From: Xenophilus aerolatus
GTDB lineage: Bacteria; Pseudomonadota; Gammaproteobacteria; Burkholderiales; Burkholderiaceae_C
Direction: 5' to 3'
Assembly (NCBI GenBank): GCA_029968055.1
Contig: JASCNX010000004.1
Span: forward strand, 62,001 to 126,000
DNA length: 64,000 bases
The notes under the pieces were generated by a model, which was not told where the DNA came from, did not search any database, and saw nothing but the letters and a program-made list of their open reading frames with translations. This document shows positions 56,944-64,000 of this stretch, in pieces. The translations under genes were made by a program, and so were the position numbers. The number at the start of each line of letters is the position of its first letter. The first letter of the stretch is position 1.

Positions 56944-57606
56944 ATGCTCGACGTCCACATCCGCCTGACGCTGCAGTCGCCCGAGCGCAGCTTCGCGGTC
57001 GACGCGGCCTTTCGCTCCGCTGCGCACCGCACGGCGCTGCTCGGGCCCTCGGGCTCGGGCAAGTCGACCGTGCTGCAGGCCATCGCCGGTCTGCTGCCGG
57101 GCGTGCAGGGCCAGGTGCGCGTCGACGGCCAGACCCTGCTCGACAGTGCACAGGGCATCGACCTGCCTGCACGCGCGCGCGGCGTGGGCTTCGTGTTCCA
57201 GGACTACGCCCTGTTTCCGCACCTCACGGTGCACCAGAACCTGTGCTTCGGCGTGCGGCGGCTCGGCCGCGCTCCGGACCCCGAGGCGATGGCCCGGGTC
57301 GAGGCGCTCATGGCGCAGTTCGACATCGAGGCGCTGCGCCGCGCCTACCCGCGCCACCTCTCGGGCGGCCAGCGGCAGCGCGTGGCGCTGGCGCGCGCAT
57401 TGGCAACGGCGCCGCGCCTGCTGCTGCTGGACGAGCCGCTGTCGGCGCTGGACACCGAACTGCGCATCCGCCTGCGCGCCGAGCTGGCGCAGATGCTGGC
57501 GCGCGTGCAGGTGCCGACCCTGCTGGTCACGCACGACCCGCAGGACGTCGAGGCGCTCGCGCAGTCGGTCGTCCGGCTCGATGCCGGCCGCGTGGTCGCC
57601 GGCTGA
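56944..57606 (+). CDS. modC: Molybdate ABC transporter ATPase ModC, short form
   Basis: 220 residues. Walker A GPSGSGKST, Q-loop VFQDYALFPHL, signature LSGGQRQRVALARAL, Walker B LLLLDEPLSALD. Typical ModC is about 350 residues with a C-terminal Mop/TOBE domain; this one ends right after the ATPase core (residue 220). Regulatory binding of molybdate at the TOBE domain is thus absent here. It converges on the NTF2-like gene with a gap of only 7 bp. Confidence 0.93.
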   Translation: MLDVHIRLTLQSPERSFAVDAAFRSAAHRTALLGPSGSGKSTVLQAIAGLLPGVQGQVRVDGQTLLDSAQGIDLPARARGVGFVFQDYALFPHLTVHQNLCFGVRRLGRAPDPEAMARVEALMAQFDIEALRRAYPRHLSGGQRQRVALARALATAPRLLLLDEPLSALDTELRIRLRAELAQMLARVQVPTLLVTHDPQDVEALAQSVVRLDAGRVVAG

Positions 57607-57613
57607 AGGGCAT

Positions 57614-57991
57614 TCAGGCGCCGACCGGCACCTTGTCGAGAAAGCCGGTCACGCGGGCCAGCTTGCCGCCGGCGACCTCGACGAAATCGGTGCCCTGGAT
57701 CAGGTCCTGCGCATCGGCCGGCCCCAGCGTCCACGAGAAGCGCAGGTGCTCGCCATGCGCGTCGGGGCGCCCCAGGAGCGCGAAGCGGAAGCCCGGGTAG
57801 CGCTGGTGCACGGCGCCGATCAATGCACTGATCGGCCCGTGGCCGCTGCCCTGCATCAGCGGGTCGATGTAGCGCGCGTCCTCGCACCAGCCAGCGCGCA
57901 GCAGTTCGGCGCGACGCGCGGCGTCGGTCTCGTTCCACAGCGCGATGTAGTCGCGGGCCAGGGTGTCTGCGGGAAGGGGGGCGGTGTTCAT
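57614..57991 (-). CDS. NTF2/SnoaL-like small protein
   Basis: 125 residues with the cone-shaped alpha+beta fold: DYIALWNETDAARRAELL, YIDPLMQG and LRFSWTLGPADA. Such proteins include isomerases, hydrolases and ligand carriers; nothing here tells which. The ATG at 57991 starts the fold; there is a longer in-frame extension upstream without homology. Confidence 0.75.
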   Translation of the reverse strand: MNTAPLPADTLARDYIALWNETDAARRAELLRAGWCEDARYIDPLMQGSGHGPISALIGAVHQRYPGFRFALLGRPDAHGEHLRFSWTLGPADAQDLIQGTDFVEVAGGKLARVTGFLDKVPVGA

Positions 57992-58185
57992 GGCGATCTC
58001 CAGAGGAAGAAGGAAGGGCCCGCACGCGGCGGGGTGAGGGAATGCTCGTCGTGCCGGCCGCGTCGGTCGATGACGCGGCAGGTCATGGCCGGCGATTGCG
58101 TGCTCCGCTGACACGCCGAGGGTGGCCGTGCTGCCCATAATCCGCCGCGGCCTCCACGCGCCGCCACATCCAACGCTCACCCGCC

Positions 58186-60657
58186 ATGCCCGCCCCCGCC
58201 GCCCCCGACCGCTGGCCTTTCGCGCCGGGCGAGGCCGCGGCCTGCATCCGTGCGCTCACCGGCGACGGCACGCCGCTGGGGCCGTCCTCGCAATGGTCCG
58301 CGGCATTGCGCACCACCATCGACCTGATGCTGCCCTCGCAAGCCGAGATCGTGCTGTTCTGGGGGCCGCAGTTCGTCGCCTTCTACAACGACACCTACGC
58401 GCCGACGATCGGCGCCAAGCACCCGGGCGCGATGGGACGGCCGGCGCGTGAACACTGGGCCGAGCTGTGGGATGACCTGCATCCGCTGCTCGAGCGGGTG
58501 CTCACGCTGGGCGAGACCGTGTCGGCCAAGGACCGGCCCTTCCAGATCAACCGCCACGGCCACATGGAAGAGGTGTTCTTCGACATCTCCTACTCGCCGG
58601 TGCGCGAGAGCGACGGCAGCGTGGGGGGCGTGCTGTGCATCGTGAGCGAGACCACCGCGCGCGTGAAGGCCACGCGCCAGCTCGCCGCCAGCGAGGAACA
58701 CCTGCGCGAGCTGCACGAGCAGTGGCGGCTGGCCCAGGCCGCCGGCGGCGTCGGCGTGTTCGTGCTCGACATCCAGCGCGACACGCTCACCGCGTCGCCG
58801 GGCTTCTGCCGCATCTTCGGGCTGCCGGAGCAGGAGCTGCACGCGCCGGCCGACGCGGAGCGCCTGCGCACCGACAGCGCCGACGGCGACCCGGTCTCCA
58901 CACGTGAATCGCGCAGCCGGGGCACGGCGCCGCTGGACGTCGAATACCCGATCCGCCGCGCCGACGACGGCGCGCTGCGCTGGATCTGGCGCCGCGCCGA
59001 GATCGTGCGCGACGCCCTGGGCCAGCCCCTGCTGATGCGTGGCGTGGTGCAAGACGTGACGGAGCGCCACGAGGCACGTTTGGCGCTGGCCCAGCTCAAC
59101 GCGTCGCTCGAACAGCGCGTGCAGGAGCGCACGCGCGAGCTCAACCGCATCTGGTCGCTGTCGGCCGACCTGATGATCTCGGTGCGCCTGGACGGCCGGA
59201 TCGTGTCGGTCAACCCGGCGTGGACACAGGTGCTCGGCTGGCCCGACGAGGCGCTGGTGGGCACCGACGTGCTCGCGCTGCTGCACCCGGAAGACGTCGA
59301 GCCCTCACGCCATGCCCTGGGCCAGCTCGCGCAGGGGCAGCGGCTGCTGCGCTACGAGAACCGCTTCCGCCACCACGATGGCAGCTACCGCAGCTTCTCC
59401 TGGACCGCCGTGCCCGACACCTCGGGCCAGATCCACGCGGTGGGCCGCGACGTCACCGCCCTGCGCGAGTCGGAGCAGCGCCTGCGCCACAGCCAGAAGA
59501 TGGAGGCCATCGGCCAGCTCACCGGCGGCATCGCGCACGATTTCAACAACATGCTCCAGGGCATCACCGGCGCGATCGAGGTGATGCGCCGGCGCGTGGC
59601 CGCCGGCCGGACCTCCGACCTGGAGCGCTTCATGGAAAGCGCCAGCCAGTCGGCGCAGCGGGCGGCATCGCTGGTGCAGCGGCTGCTGGCCTTCTCTCGA
59701 CGCCAGTCGCTGGACCTGAAGCCGGTGGACGTCAACGCGCTCATCGCGTCGATGGAGGAGCTCATGCACCGCTCGCTCGGCGAGCAGGTGCGCCTGGCGG
59801 TGCAGCTCGCACCCGATGCCCGCCACGCGCTGGGCGACGAGAGCCAGCTCGAAAGCGCGATCCTCAACCTCGCGATCAATGCGCGCGACGCCATGCCGGG
59901 CGGCGGCGAGCTGCGCATCTCCACGGCCAACGTCCAGCTGGGCGAGGCGGAGTTGCGCGCTTTCGAGGGCGTGCTGCCGGGAGATTACCTGGCGATCGCG
60001 GTGGCCGACACCGGCACCGGCATGTCGGCCGACGTGCTGTCGCGCGCCTTCGACCCCTTCTTCACCACCAAGCCGATCGGCCAGGGCACGGGCCTGGGCT
60101 TGTCGATGGTGTACGGCTTCGCGCGCCAGTCGCGCGGGCTGGTGCAGATCGACAGCACGCCAGGCCGCGGCACCACGGTCACGCTGTGCCTGCCCCGTGC
60201 GCCGGAAGCCGCGGCACCGGTGACCGTGCGCGAGGTGGCCGCCGTGCCGCAGGGCGACGGCGAAGTGGTGCTGGTGGTGGAAGACGACCCGGGCGTGCGC
60301 CTGCTGGTGCGCGAGGTGCTCGCCGAACTGGGCTACCACGCGCTCGAGGCGGCCGACGGACAGGCCGCCCTGCCGATCCTGCAATCGCAGGCGCGCATCG
60401 ATCTGCTCGTGAGCGACGTCGGCCTGCCGGGACTCAACGGCCGCCAGGTGGCCGAAATCGCGCGCCAGCACCGCGAGGGCCTGCCGGTGCTGTTCATGAC
60501 CGGCTATGCCGAGTACGCGACCAACCGCGCCGAATTCCTCGCGCCGGGCATGCACATGATCGGCAAGCCCTTCGCCGTCGACCAGCTGGCGCACCGCATC
60601 CGCGCGCTGATGCACGGGCCCGGAGACCGAGCGCCGGACATGCCGCCGGCTGCGTGA
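58186..60657 (+). CDS. Hybrid sensor histidine kinase / response regulator
   Basis: 823 residues. Three PAS-like sensory segments (~35-170, 180-295, 315-430; the first with LFWGPQFVAFYNDTYAP), a coiled coil near 295-320, HisKA with H451 in GGIAHDFNNMLQG, HATPase with DTGTGM and GTGLGLSMVYGF, and a C-terminal receiver with D744 in VSDVGLPG. There is no membrane helix, so it is a soluble sensor. No cognate output regulator is adjacent. The signal is unknown. It is divergent from the NTF2-like gene over a 194-bp gap. Confidence 0.93.
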   Translation: MPAPAAPDRWPFAPGEAAACIRALTGDGTPLGPSSQWSAALRTTIDLMLPSQAEIVLFWGPQFVAFYNDTYAPTIGAKHPGAMGRPAREHWAELWDDLHPLLERVLTLGETVSAKDRPFQINRHGHMEEVFFDISYSPVRESDGSVGGVLCIVSETTARVKATRQLAASEEHLRELHEQWRLAQAAGGVGVFVLDIQRDTLTASPGFCRIFGLPEQELHAPADAERLRTDSADGDPVSTRESRSRGTAPLDVEYPIRRADDGALRWIWRRAEIVRDALGQPLLMRGVVQDVTERHEARLALAQLNASLEQRVQERTRELNRIWSLSADLMISVRLDGRIVSVNPAWTQVLGWPDEALVGTDVLALLHPEDVEPSRHALGQLAQGQRLLRYENRFRHHDGSYRSFSWTAVPDTSGQIHAVGRDVTALRESEQRLRHSQKMEAIGQLTGGIAHDFNNMLQGITGAIEVMRRRVAAGRTSDLERFMESASQSAQRAASLVQRLLAFSRRQSLDLKPVDVNALIASMEELMHRSLGEQVRLAVQLAPDARHALGDESQLESAILNLAINARDAMPGGGELRISTANVQLGEAELRAFEGVLPGDYLAIAVADTGTGMSADVLSRAFDPFFTTKPIGQGTGLGLSMVYGFARQSRGLVQIDSTPGRGTTVTLCLPRAPEAAAPVTVREVAAVPQGDGEVVLVVEDDPGVRLLVREVLAELGYHALEAADGQAALPILQSQARIDLLVSDVGLPGLNGRQVAEIARQHREGLPVLFMTGYAEYATNRAEFLAPGMHMIGKPFAVDQLAHRIRALMHGPGDRAPDMPPAA

Positions 60658-60681
60658 GCGGTCGGCGCGCAGCGCGCCCGT

Positions 60682-60703
60682 GGCTGCACCGGGCGCTGCA
60701 GCC
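60682..60703. terminator. Hairpin between convergent kinase and EgtB/SenA-like genes
   Basis: GGCTGCA-(8 nt)-TGCAGCC in a 61-bp gap between converging genes. No T-run on either side; terminator role is inferred from position only. Confidence 0.3.
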
Positions 60704-60718
60704 GCCCTCGCAACGCGT

Positions 60719-61999
60719 TCAGAGCGCGCAGGTCCGGAAGCCGAAGAAACCGTCGTCGCGCCCGGGCAGTGCGAAGCCGCGCGAGCGCAGAGAGCGCATG
60801 CGGGCGCGGGTAGCGAAGGAGGCACCGCGCAGCACACGCGCCTGGCCCCACGCCGGGCCGGGGTCGAAGTCGGTGCCGGCGCTCCAGGGGTCGGACCTCT
60901 GGCCGGGCCAAGGGCGCAGGGTGCCTGCGCTCCATTCCCGCACCTCGCCCCAGCGGAAGCCGCGCCGCACCGCGACGTGGGCCGCGATCTCCCACTCCAC
61001 CTCGGTGGCCAGGCGGCGACCGGCCCAGCGGGCCCAGGCGTCCGCCTCCCACCAGCTCAGGTGCATGGCGCTCTGCTGACCGGCGGCGCGCACGGTGGCG
61101 CCGAAGCGCTGCTGCAGCACCGAGCCGCCGCCTCCACCATGGCCCAGGCCGATCTGCTCCACATGCCGCGGCGCCCGGCGGCCCGCGTCCTGCACCCAGG
61201 CCCAGCCGGCGGGCGACCAGAGCGCCTCGCTGTCGTAGCCACCGTCGTCGACGAACTCGCAGAACTGCTGCCAGGTGACAGGCTGGGCGTCGATCTCGAA
61301 CTCGGGCACGTCGACCGTCAGCAGGCCGGTCTCCTGCGCCAGATGCAGGCCCGGCGTATCGCCGGCGCCGAGCGTCCAGCGGGTGCCGGGCACGACGACG
61401 GGCGGCCGCGTCGCGCCCGGCGGCCGAAGCTCCGCACCGATGGCCAGGCCCAGGCTCTGCGCCATCACGACCAGCTGCTCGCCGCGCAGGTCCTCGTGCA
61501 GCAGCGCGAGCCGGTAGAAGTACAGCCCGGCGTCGGTCTCGGCGGCGTGTCCGAGCAGTTCGAGCGTGCCCTCCAGCGTCTCGAGCAGGTAGGCGCGCGT
61601 GTCGGCCATGCCGGGCAGCGGGCGGCCCGCGCCCGACGGCGGATGCTCCCAGGCCGCGTCGGCACCGGGGTCGATGGCCGCCAGCCGCGTCGGCCGCGGG
61701 GGGCAGTCCACGCCCAGCGCGCGCTGGGTGTTGCGCGCGATCCAGTGTTCGGCGAACCAGCCGATGTGGCCGGCCAGCCAGCGCGGCGGCACCACGTCGG
61801 CCGGCGGGGGCGAAGGCAGATCGAGTTCGGACGAGGCGAGCGCGGCCTCGTACAGCGAGAGCAGGTGCAGCGTGTGGTTGCGCGCATCGATGAGCGCGAG
61901 CGACAGCAGCTCGCGGCCGGCGCGGCGCATGTCGGGCGAATCGATCGACGCCGGCATCAGTGAGGCGGTGGGCACCGGTGTGCCGGGGATCTCGGCCAT
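60719..61999 (-). CDS. EgtB/SenA-like non-heme iron protein (DinB + FGE-sulfatase domains)
   Basis: 426 residues. An N-terminal DinB-like helical bundle (~20-190) is followed by a formylglycine-generating-enzyme-like domain (~215-426: VTWQQFCEFVDDGGYD, RLATEVEWEIAA, VLRGASFATRARM). EgtB (ergothioneine) and SenA (selenoneine) enzymes share this layout. H78 (HIGWFAEHW) and H168 match two iron ligands, but the usual HxxxH pair reads H168-EDL-R172, so the third ligand is an Arg. SenB/SenC partners are not adjacent. The function is therefore left at family level. ATG at 61999 is used. Confidence 0.8.
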   Translation of the reverse strand: MAEIPGTPVPTASLMPASIDSPDMRRAGRELLSLALIDARNHTLHLLSLYEAALASSELDLPSPPPADVVPPRWLAGHIGWFAEHWIARNTQRALGVDCPPRPTRLAAIDPGADAAWEHPPSGAGRPLPGMADTRAYLLETLEGTLELLGHAAETDAGLYFYRLALLHEDLRGEQLVVMAQSLGLAIGAELRPPGATRPPVVVPGTRWTLGAGDTPGLHLAQETGLLTVDVPEFEIDAQPVTWQQFCEFVDDGGYDSEALWSPAGWAWVQDAGRRAPRHVEQIGLGHGGGGGSVLQQRFGATVRAAGQQSAMHLSWWEADAWARWAGRRLATEVEWEIAAHVAVRRGFRWGEVREWSAGTLRPWPGQRSDPWSAGTDFDPGPAWGQARVLRGASFATRARMRSLRSRGFALPGRDDGFFGFRTCAL

Positions 62000-62181
62000 C
62001 GGCAGATTATGGCGGCGCGGCCTGCCTGCACGGCCCCTCGTGGCTCCGGGTACACCCCCTCGGGAGGGCCCTGGCGCGCCCGTAAAATCCGCGGCGCCTC
62101 TCGCACCCGACCCGTCGGCGCACAACGCCGGCATGTCGGGTGTGTTCGTATCCAGAGGCCCAATTCAAAAATGGAGAAGAC

Positions 62182-62793
62182 ATGCAAGGCTTGCTCAAGC
62201 TTTCGCGGGCCATCGACTGGCTCAACGCCCAGGTGGGCAGGTGGGTGATCTGGCTGATCCTGGCGTCCACCGCCATCAGCGCGATCAACGCCGTGGTGCG
62301 CAAGGCGTTCAACACCAGTTCCAACGCCTACCTCGAAGTCCAGTGGTACCTGTTCGCCTGGTCCTTCCTGGTGGCCGCGGGCTTCACGCTGCTCAACCGC
62401 GAGCATGTGCGCATCGACGTGCTGAACAGCCGGCTGCCCAAGAAGGCGCAGATCTGGATCGACATCGTCGGCTTCGCGCTGTTCCTCACGCCGCTGTGCC
62501 TGCTGGTGCTGTACTACACGATCCCCATGACCCGGCAGATGTACGCCACCGGCGAGATGTCGGGCAACCCGGGCGGGCTGATCCGCTGGCCGGTGTGGCT
62601 GGCACTGCCGGTGGGCTTCACGCTGCTGATGATCCAGGGCTGGTCGGAACTGATCAAGCGCATCGCCTTCCTGACCGGCGACGCGCCGGACCCGAACCTC
62701 AAAGCGGGCGAGAAGAGCGCCGAGGAAGAACTGGCCGAGATCCTGCGCGAACGCGAGGCCGCCAAGGCGGCCGGCGCGACGCCTGCCCGCTGA
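62182..62793 (+). CDS. TRAP transporter small membrane subunit (DctQ)
   Basis: 203 residues with four membrane helices (about 20-40, 55-75, 92-115, 140-165), including LNREHVRIDVL, the DctQ hallmark. It has an extended charged C-terminal tail (about residues 180-203). The ATG follows GGAGAAGAC. The adjacent DctM gene starts 18 bp later. No solute-binding protein precedes it in the window. Confidence 0.9.
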   Translation: MQGLLKLSRAIDWLNAQVGRWVIWLILASTAISAINAVVRKAFNTSSNAYLEVQWYLFAWSFLVAAGFTLLNREHVRIDVLNSRLPKKAQIWIDIVGFALFLTPLCLLVLYYTIPMTRQMYATGEMSGNPGGLIRWPVWLALPVGFTLLMIQGWSELIKRIAFLTGDAPDPNLKAGEKSAEEELAEILREREAAKAAGATPAR

Positions 62794-62811
62794 GCCCCGG
62801 AGCACCGTTCG

Positions 62812-64000
62812 ATGGAATTCATCACCGCCAACTTCGCCCCGATCATGTTCGCGGGGCTGATCTGTTTCCTGCTGCTGGGCTTTCCGGTGGCATTCAGCCT
62901 GGGCGCCTGCGGCCTGACCTTCGGCATCATCGGCATCGAGCTCGGGGTGTTCCCGTCGTCGGTGCTGGCCTGGTTGCCACAGCGGCTGATCGGCATCATG
63001 GCCAACGACACGCTCTTGGCCGTGCCCTTCTTCACGCTGATGGGCCTGATCCTCGAGCGCAGCGGCATGGCTGAAGACCTGCTCGACACCGTGGGCCAGG
63101 TGTTCGGCCCGATGCGCGGCGGACTGGCGCTGGCCGTGGTCTTCGTGGGCGCGCTGCTGGCGGCCACCACCGGCGTGGTCGCAGCGTCCGTGATCTCCAT
63201 GGGCCTGATCTCGCTGCCCATCATGCTGCGCTACGGGTACGACCGGAAGTTCACCAGCGGCGTGATCGCCGCGTCCGGCACGCTGGCGCAGATCATTCCG
63301 CCCTCGCTGGTGCTGATCATCATGGCCGACCAGCTCGGCCGCAGCGTCGGCGACATGTACAAGGGCGCGTTCGTGCCGGCCTTCATGCTGGTCGGCTGCT
63401 ATGTGATCTACATCGCCATGCTGGCGATCTTCAAGCCCAAGAGCGTGCCGGCCCTGCCGCCGGAAGCCCGCATCTACCGCCAACCCAACGGCAGCGGCGG
63501 CTATCCCTCGCTGCTGGCGCTGACGGTGATCTCCTTCCTGGTGTCCGCGCTCCTGGCGCGGCACATGGCCGCGGTGCATACCTGGTGGTTGGGCGAGGAG
63601 GTCACCAGCGTGGCCACCGACGAGAAGGTCGTGGTCGCGATGTGCGGCGGCGCCACGGTGGCCCTGCTGATCGCATTGGTCAACAAGTTCACCGGCCTGG
63701 GTCTTCTGTCGCGGCTGGCCGAGCGCGTGACCTTCGTGCTGATCCCGCCGCTGCTGCTGATCTTCCTGGTGCTGGGCACCATCTTCCTGGGCGTCGCCAC
63801 GCCGACCGAAGGCGGTGCGATGGGCGCCATCGGCGCGCTGGTCATGGCCTTCGCACGTGGCCGCCTGAACATGGGGCTGCTCAAGCAGGCGCTGGCCACG
63901 ACGACGAAGCTGGGCAGCTTCGTCATGTTCATCCTGATCGGCGCCACCGTCTTCGGCCTGGTGTTCCAGGCCGCAGACGGTCCGATCTGGGTCGAGCATC
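62812..64000 (+). CDS. TRAP transporter large membrane subunit (DctM), cut by window edge
   Basis: The first 396 residues are visible. FPVAFSLGACGLTFG, a VAASVISMGLISLPIML stretch and FLGVATPTEGGAMGAIGAL are DctM landmarks. A hydrophilic loop near residues 210-260 is longer than in the DctM at 36001-37296, which suggests the 'large' 500-600 residue form. The end and probably the binding-protein gene lie beyond the right edge. Confidence 0.92.
   Translation, partial: MEFITANFAPIMFAGLICFLLLGFPVAFSLGACGLTFGIIGIELGVFPSSVLAWLPQRLIGIMANDTLLAVPFFTLMGLILERSGMAEDLLDTVGQVFGPMRGGLALAVVFVGALLAATTGVVAASVISMGLISLPIMLRYGYDRKFTSGVIAASGTLAQIIPPSLVLIIMADQLGRSVGDMYKGAFVPAFMLVGCYVIYIAMLAIFKPKSVPALPPEARIYRQPNGSGGYPSLLALTVISFLVSALLARHMAAVHTWWLGEEVTSVATDEKVVVAMCGGATVALLIALVNKFTGLGLLSRLAERVTFVLIPPLLLIFLVLGTIFLGVATPTEGGAMGAIGALVMAFARGRLNMGLLKQALATTTKLGSFVMFILIGATVFGLVFQAADGPIWVEH

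Noticed and set aside
60719-61999. Calling this gene senA or egtB outright
   Set aside because: One expected iron-ligand His is Arg and no senB, senC or egtD is adjacent, so only the family is supported.

Overview
The window (64 kb, very GC-rich, almost fully coding) looks like chromosome of a betaproteobacterium of the family Comamonadaceae (Burkholderiales), most like Variovorax and its relatives. Grounds: a fused aroA-cmk gene; the order gyrA-(DUF2059)-serC-pheA-tyrA-aroA/cmk-rpsA-ihfB-lapA-lapB; a tmRNA tag reading ANDERFALAA; Bug/TctC-type binding proteins; and two intergenic repeat types that I recall from this family. I see no insertion sequence, prophage, CRISPR array or tRNA gene. 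The only stable RNA gene found is ssrA (tmRNA).

Layout. (1) 1-2889: part of a CoA-linked catabolic cluster (acyl-CoA dehydrogenase, MaoC/HTD2-like hydratase, an internally deleted Bug remnant) with a divergent LysR regulator. (2) 3215-4544: exonuclease III and a TonB-C-like lipoprotein. (3) 4581-9293: nitrogen control locus glnA - small coiled-coil exported protein - ntrB - ntrC, all minus strand, with a sigma-54 promoter and NtrC-like half-sites before glnA. (4) 9444-18632: mostly minus-strand genes (MoaB/CinA-like, EI24 membrane protein, sterol-desaturase-like, polysaccharide deacetylase, YncE-like beta-propeller, RsuA-like pseudouridine synthase, gamma-glutamyltransferase, methyltransferase) and a tandem 85-bp-period repeat. 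(5) 18834-21387: tmRNA, gph, ubiG, OmpA-family protein. (6) 21615-34333: plus-strand core block from gyrA through aromatic amino acid and serine synthesis to rpsA, ihfB, lapAB and a ComEA-like protein. (7) 34487-44057: TRAP transporter, CrcB, and a six-gene Mrp cation/proton antiporter operon with fused A/B subunit. (8) 44227-57606: a molybdenum block. A minus-strand CO-dehydrogenase-like operon coxS-L-M-D-E-G-xdhC has a divergent GAF/Fis regulator lacking an AAA+ domain. Next to it are a thioredoxin-like gene and modE divergent from modABC. (9) 57614-64000: NTF2-like protein, hybrid histidine kinase, EgtB/SenA-like protein and a second TRAP transporter cut by the right edge.

How it fits together. 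Region 8 is the most suggestive accessory part: a molybdenum hydroxylase with its maturation genes beside high-affinity molybdate uptake and the molybdate regulator. The large subunit has the AYRGAGR signature of 'form II' enzymes, so its substrate is uncertain and it should not be called a proven CO oxidiser. The adjacent regulator keeps the sensory and DNA-binding ends of an AcoR-type protein but has no sigma-54 ATPase, which makes its mode of action an open question. Two near-identical ModE-type palindromes lie before modE and modA. Region 3 is a textbook Ntr circuit with one extra uncharacterised exported protein in the operon.
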